Part shown: piece after piece, positions 8,598 to 17,813 of the stretch
How positions within the stretch are numbered: position 1 is the stretch's first letter
Layout: every line of letters starts with the position of its first letter
NCBI GenBank assembly: GCA_045638265.1
Contig: JAZUBA010000044.1
Span: 124,001 to 188,000, forward strand
Origin: RGIG4140 sp045638265
Lineage (GTDB): Bacteria > Pseudomonadota > Alphaproteobacteria > CAAHEQ01 > UBA3637
DNA: 64,000 nt
Reading direction: 5' to 3'
The notes under the pieces: generated by a model
What the model saw: the letters and a program-made list of their open reading frames with translations, nothing else
Databases searched by the model: none
Told to the model about the DNA's origin: nothing
Made by a program: the position numbers and the translations under genes

Positions 8598-9698
8598 ATG
8601 CAAGAATCCCGTTTAAAAGATATTGCTTGTGAGTTGTTGCAACAAATAGAAAAAACAACAAAACCGGCCAGTGAAGTGATTAATGCTTACACGCGAACAC
8701 ATAAATTTATCGGGTCAAAGGACAGACGATATTTAACAACAATTGTTTGGCAAGCTTTAAGATTGCAATCTCGTTTGAACTATTGTTATCCAAAGGCGAC
8801 AATGCGTGAAAAACTGGATTTAATGGAGCAAAATTTACCTAATATTCATTTAGCTCCTAATCACATTCAATGGGAAGTTCCCGAATGGCTTATTCAACAT
8901 ATTTCACAACCGGAAAAAGAATTACCTGCCTTGTTGGAAACTCCTGATATTATTTTAAGAGCAAATGGTGATCGTACCTCTATTCGTAAAAAATTGGCAG
9001 ATGAAGGAATTGAAACTGAACCAACGCCACTATCACCATACGGTTTAGTTTTGAAAAAACGAACAAATTTAAATGCCTGTCAGTGTTATAAAGATGGGTT
9101 AATTGAAGTACAAGATGAAGGTTCTCAATTAACCGCCCTCAAAACAGAAGTTCAACCGCATCAATCTGTTTTAGATTATTGTGCGGGAGCAGGGGGAAAA
9201 TCTCTTATTTTTGCACAAATGATGCAAGATAAAGGAAAAATTTTGGCACATGATGTTTCAGAACGCAGTTTGCAGGAATTAGAAAAAAGAGCAAGACGTG
9301 CCAATGTACATATTATTGAAACCACAACAAATCTGGCAAAATGGCATAAAGAAAATCCAACTGCACATTGGGATTTTGTGGTTGTGGACGCTCCTTGTTC
9401 AGGAACGGGAACATGGAGACGTTGTCCGGATGCTCGTTGGAAATTAACACAAGAACAACTACAAGCTTTAACTAAAAAACAAGCAAGTATTCTGCAAAAA
9501 GCATCACAATATGTTTCTCAAAACGGAAAATTGGTTTATATCACCTGTTCATTGACGAATGATGAAAATATTATGCAAATTCGTTCTTTTTTAAAGAAAA
9601 ATACGGCGTTTAAATTATGTTCCCATAAACAATTTTCACCATATCAAACACAAACGGATGGGTTGTTTTGTGCCATTATGGAAAAAACAAGAGAGTAA
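8598..9698 (+). CDS. RsmB/NOP-family RNA (cytosine-5) methyltransferase
   Basis: This is a SAM-dependent m5C methyltransferase of the RsmB/NOP/Sun group (366 residues). Visible motifs are YCAGAGGKSL for SAM binding (194-203), DAPCSGTGTWRR with C267, and ITCSLTNDEN with C317; the two cysteines are the release and nucleophile residues of this family. The N-terminal 100 residues lack an obvious full NusB fold, unlike the RsmB at 50836-52101. It is probably cotranscribed with rlmE (3-base gap). The RNA target cannot be inferred; the family modifies rRNA or tRNA. Confidence 0.85.
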   Translation: MQESRLKDIACELLQQIEKTTKPASEVINAYTRTHKFIGSKDRRYLTTIVWQALRLQSRLNYCYPKATMREKLDLMEQNLPNIHLAPNHIQWEVPEWLIQHISQPEKELPALLETPDIILRANGDRTSIRKKLADEGIETEPTPLSPYGLVLKKRTNLNACQCYKDGLIEVQDEGSQLTALKTEVQPHQSVLDYCAGAGGKSLIFAQMMQDKGKILAHDVSERSLQELEKRARRANVHIIETTTNLAKWHKENPTAHWDFVVVDAPCSGTGTWRRCPDARWKLTQEQLQALTKKQASILQKASQYVSQNGKLVYITCSLTNDENIMQIRSFLKKNTAFKLCSHKQFSPYQTQTDGLFCAIMEKTRE

Positions 9699-9700
9699 TA

Positions 9701-11086
9701 TTACCGAGTTTTTTGGTTTTGTAGATTGCTAACTAATTGCAGATTGATATTTAATAATTTAGCATTTTGTTTGACTTCTTTTTCAAAAGCCTCGTAAGCT
9801 GAAATAGGTGTTTTGTCTTCATATGCTGTCATTTCTTTAATGTATGTTTGTACAAAGTCATATATTTCTGCTTGTAATGGTGTAATCTTTGCATCATTTT
9901 TCTTTACACCTGTATATTTTTCGGCAAATTGAAACATTTTATTATAAAAAGTCAATCTGCTCATTGTTTCAATATCTTTTTTCAAAGTATCACATAATGC
10001 TTTTTTAAATTGAATAATATTTGATTTCTTTTTATTCGGATCAATTCGTTTCATATAAGATTTTCTGGCTTCATCAGGATAACGACAAACTCGTATGATT
10101 TCCGGATCAGCATTATTTCTAATAGCATAATCCAAAGCACTGATTGGTTGGCTTTCCCTCCAACATTCGTTCCACGTACTATCTACTACATCTAAATTCG
10201 CACCTCTTGCAATAAGCATTTTAACCATTGTAACTAAATCTCTTGAAATTGCTTTGCTTAATGGTGTGCCATTGACAAATGAATGCTTATTGATATCTGC
10301 CCCATTGTCTAATAAATATTCAGCACAAGCGATATCATTATTCCATATAGCATACGTTAATGGCATCTGATTACTATCCCCTTTTGGTGAATAACCGTTG
10401 GTATTGGCTCCATTTTCAACAAACATATATACCAAATCCATATTTTGCTTTGCAACAGCTTTGCTTAATGGGCAAGATATTGGATGATCACAACACGCTA
10501 AACCACAAACATTAGGATTGGCCTTATATTTTAATAATAGTCTACAAATCTCTGTATTGTTATTATCTACAGCATCACAAAGAATAGGTTGATGAATCGG
10601 TCTATGCCAATCATTATCTTCAGCATCTGTACGATAAACAAAATTAGCATCAGCTCCTTTTTCCAGCAATAATGAAACCAGTGATGCCGAATTTGATTGG
10701 ACTGCTCTGACTATTGGCGCTTCTTTTCCTTCATCTTTACCTGTTATAGTTGCCCCATATGCAAATAGAAGTTCAATCATTTCGGCAGATTTGTTTTTTA
10801 TAGCTATGCCTAGTAAATTACCATTAAAACCAAATCCTTCTGGTGAAACACATTCGTGTAAATAATAAAGTGCTTTCTTAATATTGTTATTTTCAACAGC
10901 CGCCCTTAATTTTTTTCCGGTTGCCTCTTCTTTTATATCTGATATTTGATATTTTGTTAAAAACTTATTTATAACTGGCTTAGGAGAGTGAATTGCATTT
11001 TTAAAAGTCTCAATATACTCTAAAAAGACATCAGAACTGTTGGTTTTTGTTATGTCTTGTTTTTTATTTGAAACTTTTTTTGCCAT
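9701..11086 (-). CDS. Ankyrin-repeat protein
   Basis: Start chosen at the MAKKVSNKK methionine (11086), preceded by GAAAGGA; a longer in-frame start at 11125 has no good ribosome site. The 461 residues contain a run of ankyrin repeats from about 80 to 340, with signatures such as NGNLLGIAIKNKSAEMIELL, VSLLLEKGADAN, ICRLLLKYKANPN and CAEYLLDNGADIN. The C-terminal 120 residues are helical, charged and unassigned. There is no signal peptide, so it is cytoplasmic or exported by another route. Ankyrin repeats mediate protein binding and occur in effectors of host-associated bacteria as well as in ordinary proteins; no function is assigned. Confidence 0.8.
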   Translation of the reverse strand: MAKKVSNKKQDITKTNSSDVFLEYIETFKNAIHSPKPVINKFLTKYQISDIKEEATGKKLRAAVENNNIKKALYYLHECVSPEGFGFNGNLLGIAIKNKSAEMIELLFAYGATITGKDEGKEAPIVRAVQSNSASLVSLLLEKGADANFVYRTDAEDNDWHRPIHQPILCDAVDNNNTEICRLLLKYKANPNVCGLACCDHPISCPLSKAVAKQNMDLVYMFVENGANTNGYSPKGDSNQMPLTYAIWNNDIACAEYLLDNGADINKHSFVNGTPLSKAISRDLVTMVKMLIARGANLDVVDSTWNECWRESQPISALDYAIRNNADPEIIRVCRYPDEARKSYMKRIDPNKKKSNIIQFKKALCDTLKKDIETMSRLTFYNKMFQFAEKYTGVKKNDAKITPLQAEIYDFVQTYIKEMTAYEDKTPISAYEAFEKEVKQNAKLLNINLQLVSNLQNQKTR

Positions 11087-11292
11087 ATTATATCCTTTCA
11101 ATTCCATTCTATATAATTTTAGCATGCTTCACAAAAAAGTCAACAAAAATTTAAAAATAGAAATATATTTGTTTTTTTTGTTCCATATTAAAAAGTAGAG
11201 GTGTATATATCATCAATTTTATACAAATAATATGATTTTATTTTAGCTAAAACCATTTCTGGATATATTGTAGTGTTTTATCATAAATATAA

Positions 11293-11322
11293 AAAACGCA
11301 ACCCTTTTCAGAGTTGCGTTTT
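11293..11322 (-). terminator. Terminator of the autotransporter gene
   Basis: AAAACGCAAC (11293-11302) pairs with GTTGCGTTTT (11313-11322). Read on the minus strand the hairpin is followed by a T-run, just past the autotransporter stop. Confidence 0.8.
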
Positions 11323-11342
11323 CGTTTTGTAATCGGATTATA

Positions 11343-14300
11343 TTAGAATTTGTATTTTAAGTTAGCCAATCCGGTATGATTTTTGTAATCACCTTTGAAT
11401 AAGCCTTCATATTCTAATGATACTTCCGCTTTGCGGTTAATATCTAATCCAACTCGGGCACCGACTTCAATACCAAATCTATCCATATTTTCTGTTTTTA
11501 CGTTATAATGGTATTGGTTTGGTAAGTCTACACGCATTTCTGTATCCGGTTCAATGAAGTCGTATGTCAATGCGGCTCTTAATTCAGGATACCATGACAA
11601 TGTCGGGGAGATTGTGTAACCAATTGTATATTGAGCTCCCAAAATACCTGTCAAAGTATGTCCGTCTGCACTGCCGACTTTTTGACCTAAACTATCGGTA
11701 TAGCCGTGTTGTTTAGTGTAGATATATCTAGCACCGATTTCCGGTTTAATGACACCAGTTGCCCAATCGCTATTGACATACGGTCCCATTTTGCGTCCGA
11801 ACATAATTTGTGCGGCAATACTATCTACATCGTAATCAGCTTTGACTTCATGATTGAAAACTTTCTTGTTTTCATCATATTGTGAACGAGTATACATAGC
11901 TAACCAGTTTGTATAGAAGCGGTTTGGATTATATGAACCGTAAACCATTCCTGTATGTGAGTCAATCTCTGTTTCACGACCAACTGAGTCACCATCTGCT
12001 TTTGTATAAGCATAAGATACACCCAACTTCACTGCATCGTTTACATGTCCGTCAAAACCAACTGCAAGTCCTGTTGTATCCATATCCCAACCTTTACGAA
12101 CATTGTATTGAGATCTGCCATACATACCTTCTACCCACAAATTGCTGTCTTTACGAGGGAAACGATAGAAACGTTTATCTCTGTGGACATAACCTGTGCG
12201 TTCCATTGAATTGTAGAAACGTTCACTGACGATGGATGACAAACGACGAGTAATTTCTGTTGCATGTGTCTGGACTAACGGAGATACATCCGGAGCCAAT
12301 CCATCTAATGCTGTCCGTAATTCTTCGCCACGACCAGCTTGTGCTGCATCAAATAATTCTTCTTGAACTTCCGCAGCTTCTGTACCAAGAGGCATGCTCG
12401 GACCATTAATCCAGCCGTCAAATGTTGATTCTTCATTAGCATCACAACCTAAACCGACACAAGAATATGTTGATTTTTTGAAGCAAGTGCCATCATTCAA
12501 TCGTTCATAACCTGGTGCACAATCGCATTTGCCGGCGTTGAATACTTGATTTTCACCACAAGCAGCGTAACATTGACCATTGTATTCATTTGGTTTTTCA
12601 TTTGGACAGACACAAGTGCCATTTACAAATTCCTTACCATTTGAACAAGCAGCATAACACTGACCATTGTATTCATTTGGTTTGTTACTTGGACAGACAC
12701 ATTGACCGGCATTGAATACATAGTTTCCTGTACAAGCTGCGAAACATTGGCCATTATATTCATTTGGTTTGTTGCTTGGACAGATACATGTGTTTGTAGA
12801 TGCATTATAAACTTTATCACCAGTACATGTTGTTTTTAAAACACATTGTCCGTTAAATGAAATATATGGTGCATCGCAAGAACATGTATTTGTTGCTGGA
12901 TTGTATGTTTCATTTGTTTGACATGTTGTTTTAGCAACACATTGTCCATTAACTGTTACAAACGGAGCATTGCAAGAACATGTATTTGTTGCTGGATTGT
13001 ATGTTTCATTTGCTTGACATGTTGCTTTTACTTGACATTGTTCGTTGACGCTAACGTACGGTGCGTTACATACACAGCTATTTGTATCTTCAACATATGT
13101 AAAGTTTGGTCCGCAAGTTGTTTTAGTAACACAAGTACCGCTCATATTTGTTTTTGTTGTATCTATACAATCACATTTTGTAGTTGTTTCATTGTATTTT
13201 TGCCCTTGTGGACAAATTGCATACATTCCATTATCCAAATATTCAACATTAAACAACGCATTTGTGTAATCTGCAAAAAATCCTTTTGTATTAGAGCCTT
13301 TGATGTCATCACTATCTAATACCGTATAAACACGACCTTTTTCATCATTCCAAGCATCTTTATCAGCGTATTTAACAAACATTTTTAATGCCGTATTTGT
13401 ACCTGAAATATTGATGGTGTTAGCTGAAAGCTTACCATTATCTCCTGATGTAGCACCAACGTGTGTTTGAATGGTTGAACCATCATTAACGTTGACTTTA
13501 TCACCATAAATAATGCCTGATCCGTTAATTCCGGCACCACCTAAATCAATACGACTGCCATCAATGTTAACTGTACCTTGTTTTTTATTTGACAATTTTG
13601 AATTGGTGTTAATACCGTTATGTAATTGTAATTCACTGTTTTTGATGTTCATTATGCCTAAATTGACAATATCACCTGTATCAGTGAACATTGTATGCGG
13701 ATTCGTTGCTTTTGTTAAACCTTCGGCTTGTTTGTTGTAGATTGATTCATCATCTAAATCAATATCATCTTTGGCATCTTCAATGTTAACAATGCCAGCT
13801 GTGTCATTGTAAATATCATTACCCAAGCCATTAGCTGTATTGTTTTTAAATGTAATACCGGATCCTTTTAAAGTCAAAGTTCCTTTATTATAGATGGCAC
13901 CACCATCTTTTGTGGCTTTGTTACCATCAAAAGTTGTCCCTTCTACTGTTGCTGTGCCTGCATTGTAGATAGCACCGGCATTTGCAACAGAGGTGTTACT
14001 TGTAAATGTATCGTTAGTTGAAGCATATTCACCGTTTTCAGAAACATAAACCGCACCACCTAATGTATCAGGGGCATCTGATGTTTTTTGAGTTACAGCG
14101 TTTCCTTCAAATACGGTATTAGAGGTTGTTAATTTCCCACCCAGACGAATGGCACTACCAGAACCATCTTTGCCGACTTCGTTTTTGACTGCTTGTGCAA
14201 TATTATTTTTAAATGTGGAATTTTGAATAACTGTTGCCACATCGCCACCTGTCATTTGATAAATAGCGCCACCGCTCCCAGCTCGGTTTGCATCAAAAAC

Positions 14301-15257
14301 GACATTATTAAAGCCATTATCTGATTGATCTGAATTAGCAACATATGCTCCTTCATGTAAATATACAGCACCACCTAAAGCTGCTTCGTTATCATAAAAA
14401 ACGGTATCCTTAATTGAACCTGCAATACCGTGAATATCTAATGCACCACCATGAACTTTTGCTGAGTTTGTTATAAAATATGAATTTTTAATGTATTCGA
14501 TTTTTGATGTTTTATCATCTGCATCAATAGCTCCACCATACGTCCATGATGCATTCTTATAAAAAAGAGAGCTATCAATAGCTAACACACTGTTTTTTTG
14601 AAGCGATATAGCTCCTCCGTTATTTCCGTCATAAGTGCTATCTCGTTCATCACTAGTTGGTTGAGCATCTGTTGGGGATGAAAGATTGAGCGAACCCTTA
14701 AAAATAGAATTTTTAATTTGTAAACCACCTCGTTCAACAGCTATAGCAGCAAACTTTGCATCGTTAGGTAATGGTTGTCCATCTACCGGTTGTAATTTTG
14801 TCCAACCACCTGTTATGTCTGAAGCCTGTATTTGTGTATAAGAACCTGTATCAATTGCATCTGGTGTAATATTATGCTTCCCAATGTTTTCTACATACAA
14901 ATATGGAATAAGTGCGTTTTGAACAACACCATTAACAACAACCTTGCTTTCATCACCAGCAACAGAAACTTCCCCTTGAACAGTTCCTGTTTGGTTTGAG
15001 TCTCCTTTAATAGTAAAATCAGCTGGATTTTGTTGTGTTCCGGCACGTTCAATATTCGGACCAACTTCTAGCGGTTTATACCCTGATGGCAAATCTGTTG
15101 TTATTATTGTGTCGCCATCTTGTACAACATAGCTGTTTGGCGTTCCATTGTTATTGAATTGTCCAATTGTTTCGGCCAATGTTGCAGCATTAACAATATT
15201 GGGAGATATTGCAAATACTGTTCCCATCATTAATAAATTTAATTTTTTTAAAGCCAT
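11343..15257 (-). CDS. Autotransporter with Pmp-like beta-helix passenger and cysteine-rich repeats
   Basis: A 1304-residue type V secretion protein. A signal peptide ends near VNA (22-24). The passenger (about 45-650) has many GGAI/GGAV and FxxN motifs (GGAIYQM, GGAVYVSE, GGAIYNKG; FKNNTA, FDGNKA), as in chlamydial Pmp and other right-handed beta-helix surface proteins. Residues about 680-960 are cysteine-rich repeats of two types, 32 residues (NPATNTCSC...VNGQC) and 29 residues (CPSNKPNEYNGQCY). The last 290 residues form an autotransporter barrel ending in LKYKF, with terminal Phe. AAGGAGA precedes the ATG. It lies 17 bases after the gene at 15275-16153, probably in one transcript. A role in adhesion is inferred. 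Confidence 0.88.
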   Translation of the reverse strand: MALKKLNLLMMGTVFAISPNIVNAATLAETIGQFNNNGTPNSYVVQDGDTIITTDLPSGYKPLEVGPNIERAGTQQNPADFTIKGDSNQTGTVQGEVSVAGDESKVVVNGVVQNALIPYLYVENIGKHNITPDAIDTGSYTQIQASDITGGWTKLQPVDGQPLPNDAKFAAIAVERGGLQIKNSIFKGSLNLSSPTDAQPTSDERDSTYDGNNGGAISLQKNSVLAIDSSLFYKNASWTYGGAIDADDKTSKIEYIKNSYFITNSAKVHGGALDIHGIAGSIKDTVFYDNEAALGGAVYLHEGAYVANSDQSDNGFNNVVFDANRAGSGGAIYQMTGGDVATVIQNSTFKNNIAQAVKNEVGKDGSGSAIRLGGKLTTSNTVFEGNAVTQKTSDAPDTLGGAVYVSENGEYASTNDTFTSNTSVANAGAIYNAGTATVEGTTFDGNKATKDGGAIYNKGTLTLKGSGITFKNNTANGLGNDIYNDTAGIVNIEDAKDDIDLDDESIYNKQAEGLTKATNPHTMFTDTGDIVNLGIMNIKNSELQLHNGINTNSKLSNKKQGTVNIDGSRIDLGGAGINGSGIIYGDKVNVNDGSTIQTHVGATSGDNGKLSANTINISGTNTALKMFVKYADKDAWNDEKGRVYTVLDSDDIKGSNTKGFFADYTNALFNVEYLDNGMYAICPQGQKYNETTTKCDCIDTTKTNMSGTCVTKTTCGPNFTYVEDTNSCVCNAPYVSVNEQCQVKATCQANETYNPATNTCSCNAPFVTVNGQCVAKTTCQTNETYNPATNTCSCDAPYISFNGQCVLKTTCTGDKVYNASTNTCICPSNKPNEYNGQCFAACTGNYVFNAGQCVCPSNKPNEYNGQCYAACSNGKEFVNGTCVCPNEKPNEYNGQCYAACGENQVFNAGKCDCAPGYERLNDGTCFKKSTYSCVGLGCDANEESTFDGWINGPSMPLGTEAAEVQEELFDAAQAGRGEELRTALDGLAPDVSPLVQTHATEITRRLSSIVSERFYNSMERTGYVHRDKRFYRFPRKDSNLWVEGMYGRSQYNVRKGWDMDTTGLAVGFDGHVNDAVKLGVSYAYTKADGDSVGRETEIDSHTGMVYGSYNPNRFYTNWLAMYTRSQYDENKKVFNHEVKADYDVDSIAAQIMFGRKMGPYVNSDWATGVIKPEIGARYIYTKQHGYTDSLGQKVGSADGHTLTGILGAQYTIGYTISPTLSWYPELRAALTYDFIEPDTEMRVDLPNQYHYNVKTENMDRFGIEVGARVGLDINRKAEVSLEYEGLFKGDYKNHTGLANLKYKF
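12540..12800. repeat. 87-bp tandem coding repeat (3 copies)
   Basis: About three tandem copies of an 87-base unit lie in the autotransporter, each encoding a 29-residue cysteine module with CPSNKPNEYNGQCY. Copies diverge by point changes. Confidence 0.75.
12830..13070. repeat. 96-bp tandem coding repeat
   Basis: Adjacent copies of a 96-base unit in the autotransporter encode a 32-residue cysteine module (NETYNPATNTCSC then VNGQCV). Two copies are very alike and a third is more diverged. Confidence 0.7.
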
Positions 15258-15274
15258 GTTAGAATCTCCTTTGC

Positions 15275-16153
15275 TTATCTAAATCTTCCGCCACCAAGGC
15301 CGTTATCATAAACACCACAGTTATCATCTTGTACAAGTCCGCCACTATTAGCATTTAATGTGCCTTTCAAACTTGATCCAGAAGATTGTGTGTTTGCATC
15401 ATTTGCACTTGAATGTGATGTATCCGAAACATACAAATTTCCACCTGATGAATTGTCGCCACCAGATGAGTTTTCATTTCCACCTGATGAATTGTCGCCA
15501 CCAGATGAGTTTTCATTTCCACCTGATGAATTACCGCCACCAGATGAGTTTTCATTTCCACCTGATGAATTACCACCACCAGATGAGTTTTCATTTCCAC
15601 CTGATGAATTACCGCCACCAGATGAGTTTTCATTTCCACCTGATGAATTACTGTTTTGATTTGTATTACCCGTTAATTGAGTTTGTGTCTCTTTTTTAGG
15701 TGTTTTTGTAGCCACTTGCTTCTTATCTTTTTTCTTGTTATTCCGAATTAAAAAATAAGCACCAACTCCAATAGCAGCCGCACCCGCCAATAACCAACCC
15801 CAATTTCGTTTGCACCAAGCCCAAACGCCTTTTTCTTCATCCTTTTTCTTTTTATCTAATGCTTTTTCGTCTGGTTTTTGTCCCGTAAACAAATAGCTAG
15901 AGCCATTAGGTTTTTGCCACATAACACCTTTTCCTTGTGCATTGGCTGCTTCAATATTTGTTCTTGTTTCAGTATCTAAAGTTTTTAATTCGCTTTCACG
16001 ACTTCTATTTTTGCGAGCATCTGCTTCTTTTTTATACTCTGCCGAATCGACGGGCATAACCGTAAAAACGCCCTTTGTTTTTGAGGGTAATCTTCCGATG
16101 GGAATGTCAGAAACTGTAGTTTTTTCAATGGGTTGATCCTTGTTTTGAGCCAT
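15275..16153 (-). CDS. Single-TM WCK protein with Gly/Ser/Asn tandem repeats
   Basis: I do not recognise a named family. The 292-residue protein has a charged N-terminal half, then WCKRNWGWLLAGAAAIGVG with one membrane helix (about 113-132) followed by a basic stop-transfer stretch. A low-complexity tail follows, with five 13-residue NENSSGG(G/D)NSSGG units. No cleavable signal is visible, so I infer N-in topology with the repeat tail in the periplasm. A GGAGG site precedes the ATG. The autotransporter starts 17 bases downstream, suggesting joint expression. The next gene upstream (16289-17098) is a paralogue sharing the WCK-TM core. Confidence 0.7.
   Translation of the reverse strand: MAQNKDQPIEKTTVSDIPIGRLPSKTKGVFTVMPVDSAEYKKEADARKNRSRESELKTLDTETRTNIEAANAQGKGVMWQKPNGSSYLFTGQKPDEKALDKKKKDEEKGVWAWCKRNWGWLLAGAAAIGVGAYFLIRNNKKKDKKQVATKTPKKETQTQLTGNTNQNSNSSGGNENSSGGGNSSGGNENSSGGGNSSGGNENSSGGGNSSGGNENSSGGDNSSGGNENSSGGDNSSGGNLYVSDTSHSSANDANTQSSGSSLKGTLNANSGGLVQDDNCGVYDNGLGGGRFR
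15441..15650. repeat. 39-bp tandem repeat, about 5.4 copies
   Basis: Units begin at 15441, 15480, 15519, 15558, 15597 and a partial one at 15636. Each encodes 13 Gly/Ser/Asn-rich residues. Copies are nearly identical, so copy number may vary by slippage or recombination. Confidence 0.9.
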
Positions 16154-16244
16154 AACTTACCTCCGTTTATACATTGAACTGATTTTAGTCTAACATAGAA
16201 AATCAAATCTTGCAAGAAAAAAATTTACAATTCATTAACTTTTT

Positions 16245-16278
16245 AAAAAGCCTTGATTGTAGAATCAAGGCTTTTTTA
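16245..16278 (-). terminator. Terminator after the upstream WCK-TM gene
   Basis: AAAAAGCCTTGATT (16245-16258) pairs with AATCAAGGCTTTTT (16263-16276) around GTAG. It lies just past the stop of the 16289-17098 gene and separates it from the 15275-16153 gene. Confidence 0.85.
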
Positions 16279-16288
16279 TAACGCTAAA

Positions 16289-17098
16289 CTAAATTCTGTT
16301 GTTATCTTTTAACGAGCCCCAGAAATCATTATCCCAATAAGCATCGCTATATTTGTTTTGATCAGAACCAACTCCTATATCTCCTTCATATTTGATACTA
16401 CCTTGTTCTAATTTTTCGGTTAAATCTACACTTGTTGAGCCATCTCCATGAGTTCCGTTTAAGTTGTTATTTTTAATGGTTTCGTCGGAAAGAGGGTCGT
16501 TTTTATTATTAACGGTTGTATCTTTTGAATCGGACACCTCTTCTTTCTTCGTCTGTGTAGCTGTTTTCTTCTTGTCTTTTTTATTGTTGCGAACTAAGAA
16601 ATAAACACCAACACCGATAGCAACAGCACCTAATGCCAACCAATACCAGTTATCCTTGCACCATTCCAAAAAACCACCTTTTGCTTCTTCTTTTTTAGTG
16701 TTGTCTTGTGCTAATTGCATTTCACCTGTCGGTTGAAACAAGAAAACACTTCCTTTTGTGCCGGCACCATCAACTTTTACAGGAACGCCATTTGCGTTAG
16801 CTTGTTCAATTTGTTGAATGTATTGTTCAACATCAACAGTTTGACCATTGCTTAATTTATATTGTCCGCTATTTTTAGCTGCTTTTTGGCGCATACGGGT
16901 ATAAGCTTTTTGCCGATCTTTTGATGGTAATGTTTTTGTTAATTTTTGGTGTTCTGCCCCATCTTTTTCCATTGCTCCTGGTACAGCAGCAATAATTTGT
17001 GCTTTTGCTTGTGCAATAGCTTTGGCTTGTGCCTGTGCAGCTTGAGCTTGTTCCGGTGTGATTGGTTGTCCGGCTGTTGTTAATGTTGCATTTGCCAT
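16289..17098 (-). CDS. Single-TM WCK protein, paralogue of 15275-16153
   Basis: Start chosen at 17098 (MANATLTTAGQ), preceded by GGAGGT at good spacing; an in-frame start at 17146 lacks a site. The 269-residue protein has an Ala/Gln-rich N-terminal stretch (PEQAQAAQAQAKAIAQAKAQ) that is likely helical, a central region, then WCKDNWYWLALGAVAIGVG with a single membrane helix and RNNKKDKKK stop-transfer. The tail is Asn/Asp-rich without tandem repeats. The WCKxNWxW-LALGA-AIGVGxYFLxRNNKK core is shared with the neighbour, so they arose by duplication. The family is not recognised. Confidence 0.7.
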   Translation of the reverse strand: MANATLTTAGQPITPEQAQAAQAQAKAIAQAKAQIIAAVPGAMEKDGAEHQKLTKTLPSKDRQKAYTRMRQKAAKNSGQYKLSNGQTVDVEQYIQQIEQANANGVPVKVDGAGTKGSVFLFQPTGEMQLAQDNTKKEEAKGGFLEWCKDNWYWLALGAVAIGVGVYFLVRNNKKDKKKTATQTKKEEVSDSKDTTVNNKNDPLSDETIKNNNLNGTHGDGSTSVDLTEKLEQGSIKYEGDIGVGSDQNKYSDAYWDNDFWGSLKDNNRI

Positions 17099-17371
17099 TT
17101 TAATACCTCCATAATAGTTTTTTGTCATTTTTATACATATTAACACAAAAAAACATAATTTACAACAAAAAAAATGCCTGTTAATATTTTTTTTACTTAT
17201 TTTGTCGTTTTTTTCAAAATTTATACATTTTTGCAGAGGTATTTTAAAAAAATAAGATAAAAATATGCTTTAAAAATAATAATGTATGATTTTGTCATAT
17301 TTCTTTCACTTGATTTATTTGTTTTTTTTCCCTAATTTAGTTATGTGTTTAATTTAACAGAAGGAGAGTAT

Positions 17372-17755
17372 ATGTTGAAAAAAATATCAGTCTTATCCCT
17401 TAGTGTTTTGCTTGTAGCAAGTGTAGCCCAAGCAGGACATCATCACAAAGCAACTGCCGGTGGTGGTTTTCAAGGTCCGGGTGCCGAATTAACAACCGTT
17501 CAAGCAGCTCTCAATATGAAAGATGATGCAAATGTTCGTTTGGTCGGTCATATTGAAAAAAGTTTAGGTGATGAAAAATATATGTTTAAAGACAATACAG
17601 GCGAAATCATTGTTGAAATTGATAATGATTTATGGCAAGGTCGTACCGTTACACCAAACGACTCCATTGAAATCAACGGAGATGTGGATAAAGAATGGGG
17701 TGATAAAACAAAAATTGACGTTGATTCGTTAAAAATGTTAGCTCCCTTAAAATAA
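17372..17755 (+). CDS. YgiW-like periplasmic OB-fold (BOF) protein
   Basis: Start chosen at 17372, where AGAAGGAGAG precedes ATG and a signal peptide follows (MLKKISVLSLSVLLVASVAQA). The mature protein of about 106 residues matches the bacterial OB-fold group of YgiW/YdeI: GGFxGPG, then VRLVGHIEKSLGDEKYMFKDNTGEIIVEID, DLW, and a closing strand around DSIEINGDVDKEW. In enterics such proteins are linked to stress tolerance; the ligand is unclear. It converges on the aaxC-like gene with a shared terminator. Confidence 0.85.
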   Translation: MLKKISVLSLSVLLVASVAQAGHHHKATAGGGFQGPGAELTTVQAALNMKDDANVRLVGHIEKSLGDEKYMFKDNTGEIIVEIDNDLWQGRTVTPNDSIEINGDVDKEWGDKTKIDVDSLKMLAPLK

Positions 17756-17771
17756 AAATGTTTTAATGTCA

Positions 17772-17800
17772 AAAGCCCGTTTTTCAACGGGCTTTCTTTT
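17772..17800. terminator. Bidirectional terminator
   Basis: AAAGCCCGTT (17772-17781) pairs with AACGGGCTTT (17786-17795) around TTTC. It lies between the convergent OB-fold and antiporter genes. Confidence 0.85.
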
Positions 17801-17813
17801 TTGTTATCTATAT

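Noticed and set aside
8598..9698. Naming this gene rsmB
   Set aside because: A better RsmB with a NusB domain is at 50836-52101; this one is only placed in the RsmB/NOP family.
15441..15650. Possible CRISPR array
   Set aside because: Repeats are directly adjacent without unique spacers and lie in frame within a gene; no cas gene is nearby.
15360..15659. Plus-strand open frame with repeated PPDEF units opposite the Gly/Ser/Asn repeat
   Set aside because: It is the antisense reading of the 39-bp repeat; it has no ribosome site and the minus-strand gene has clear start, membrane helix and operon context.
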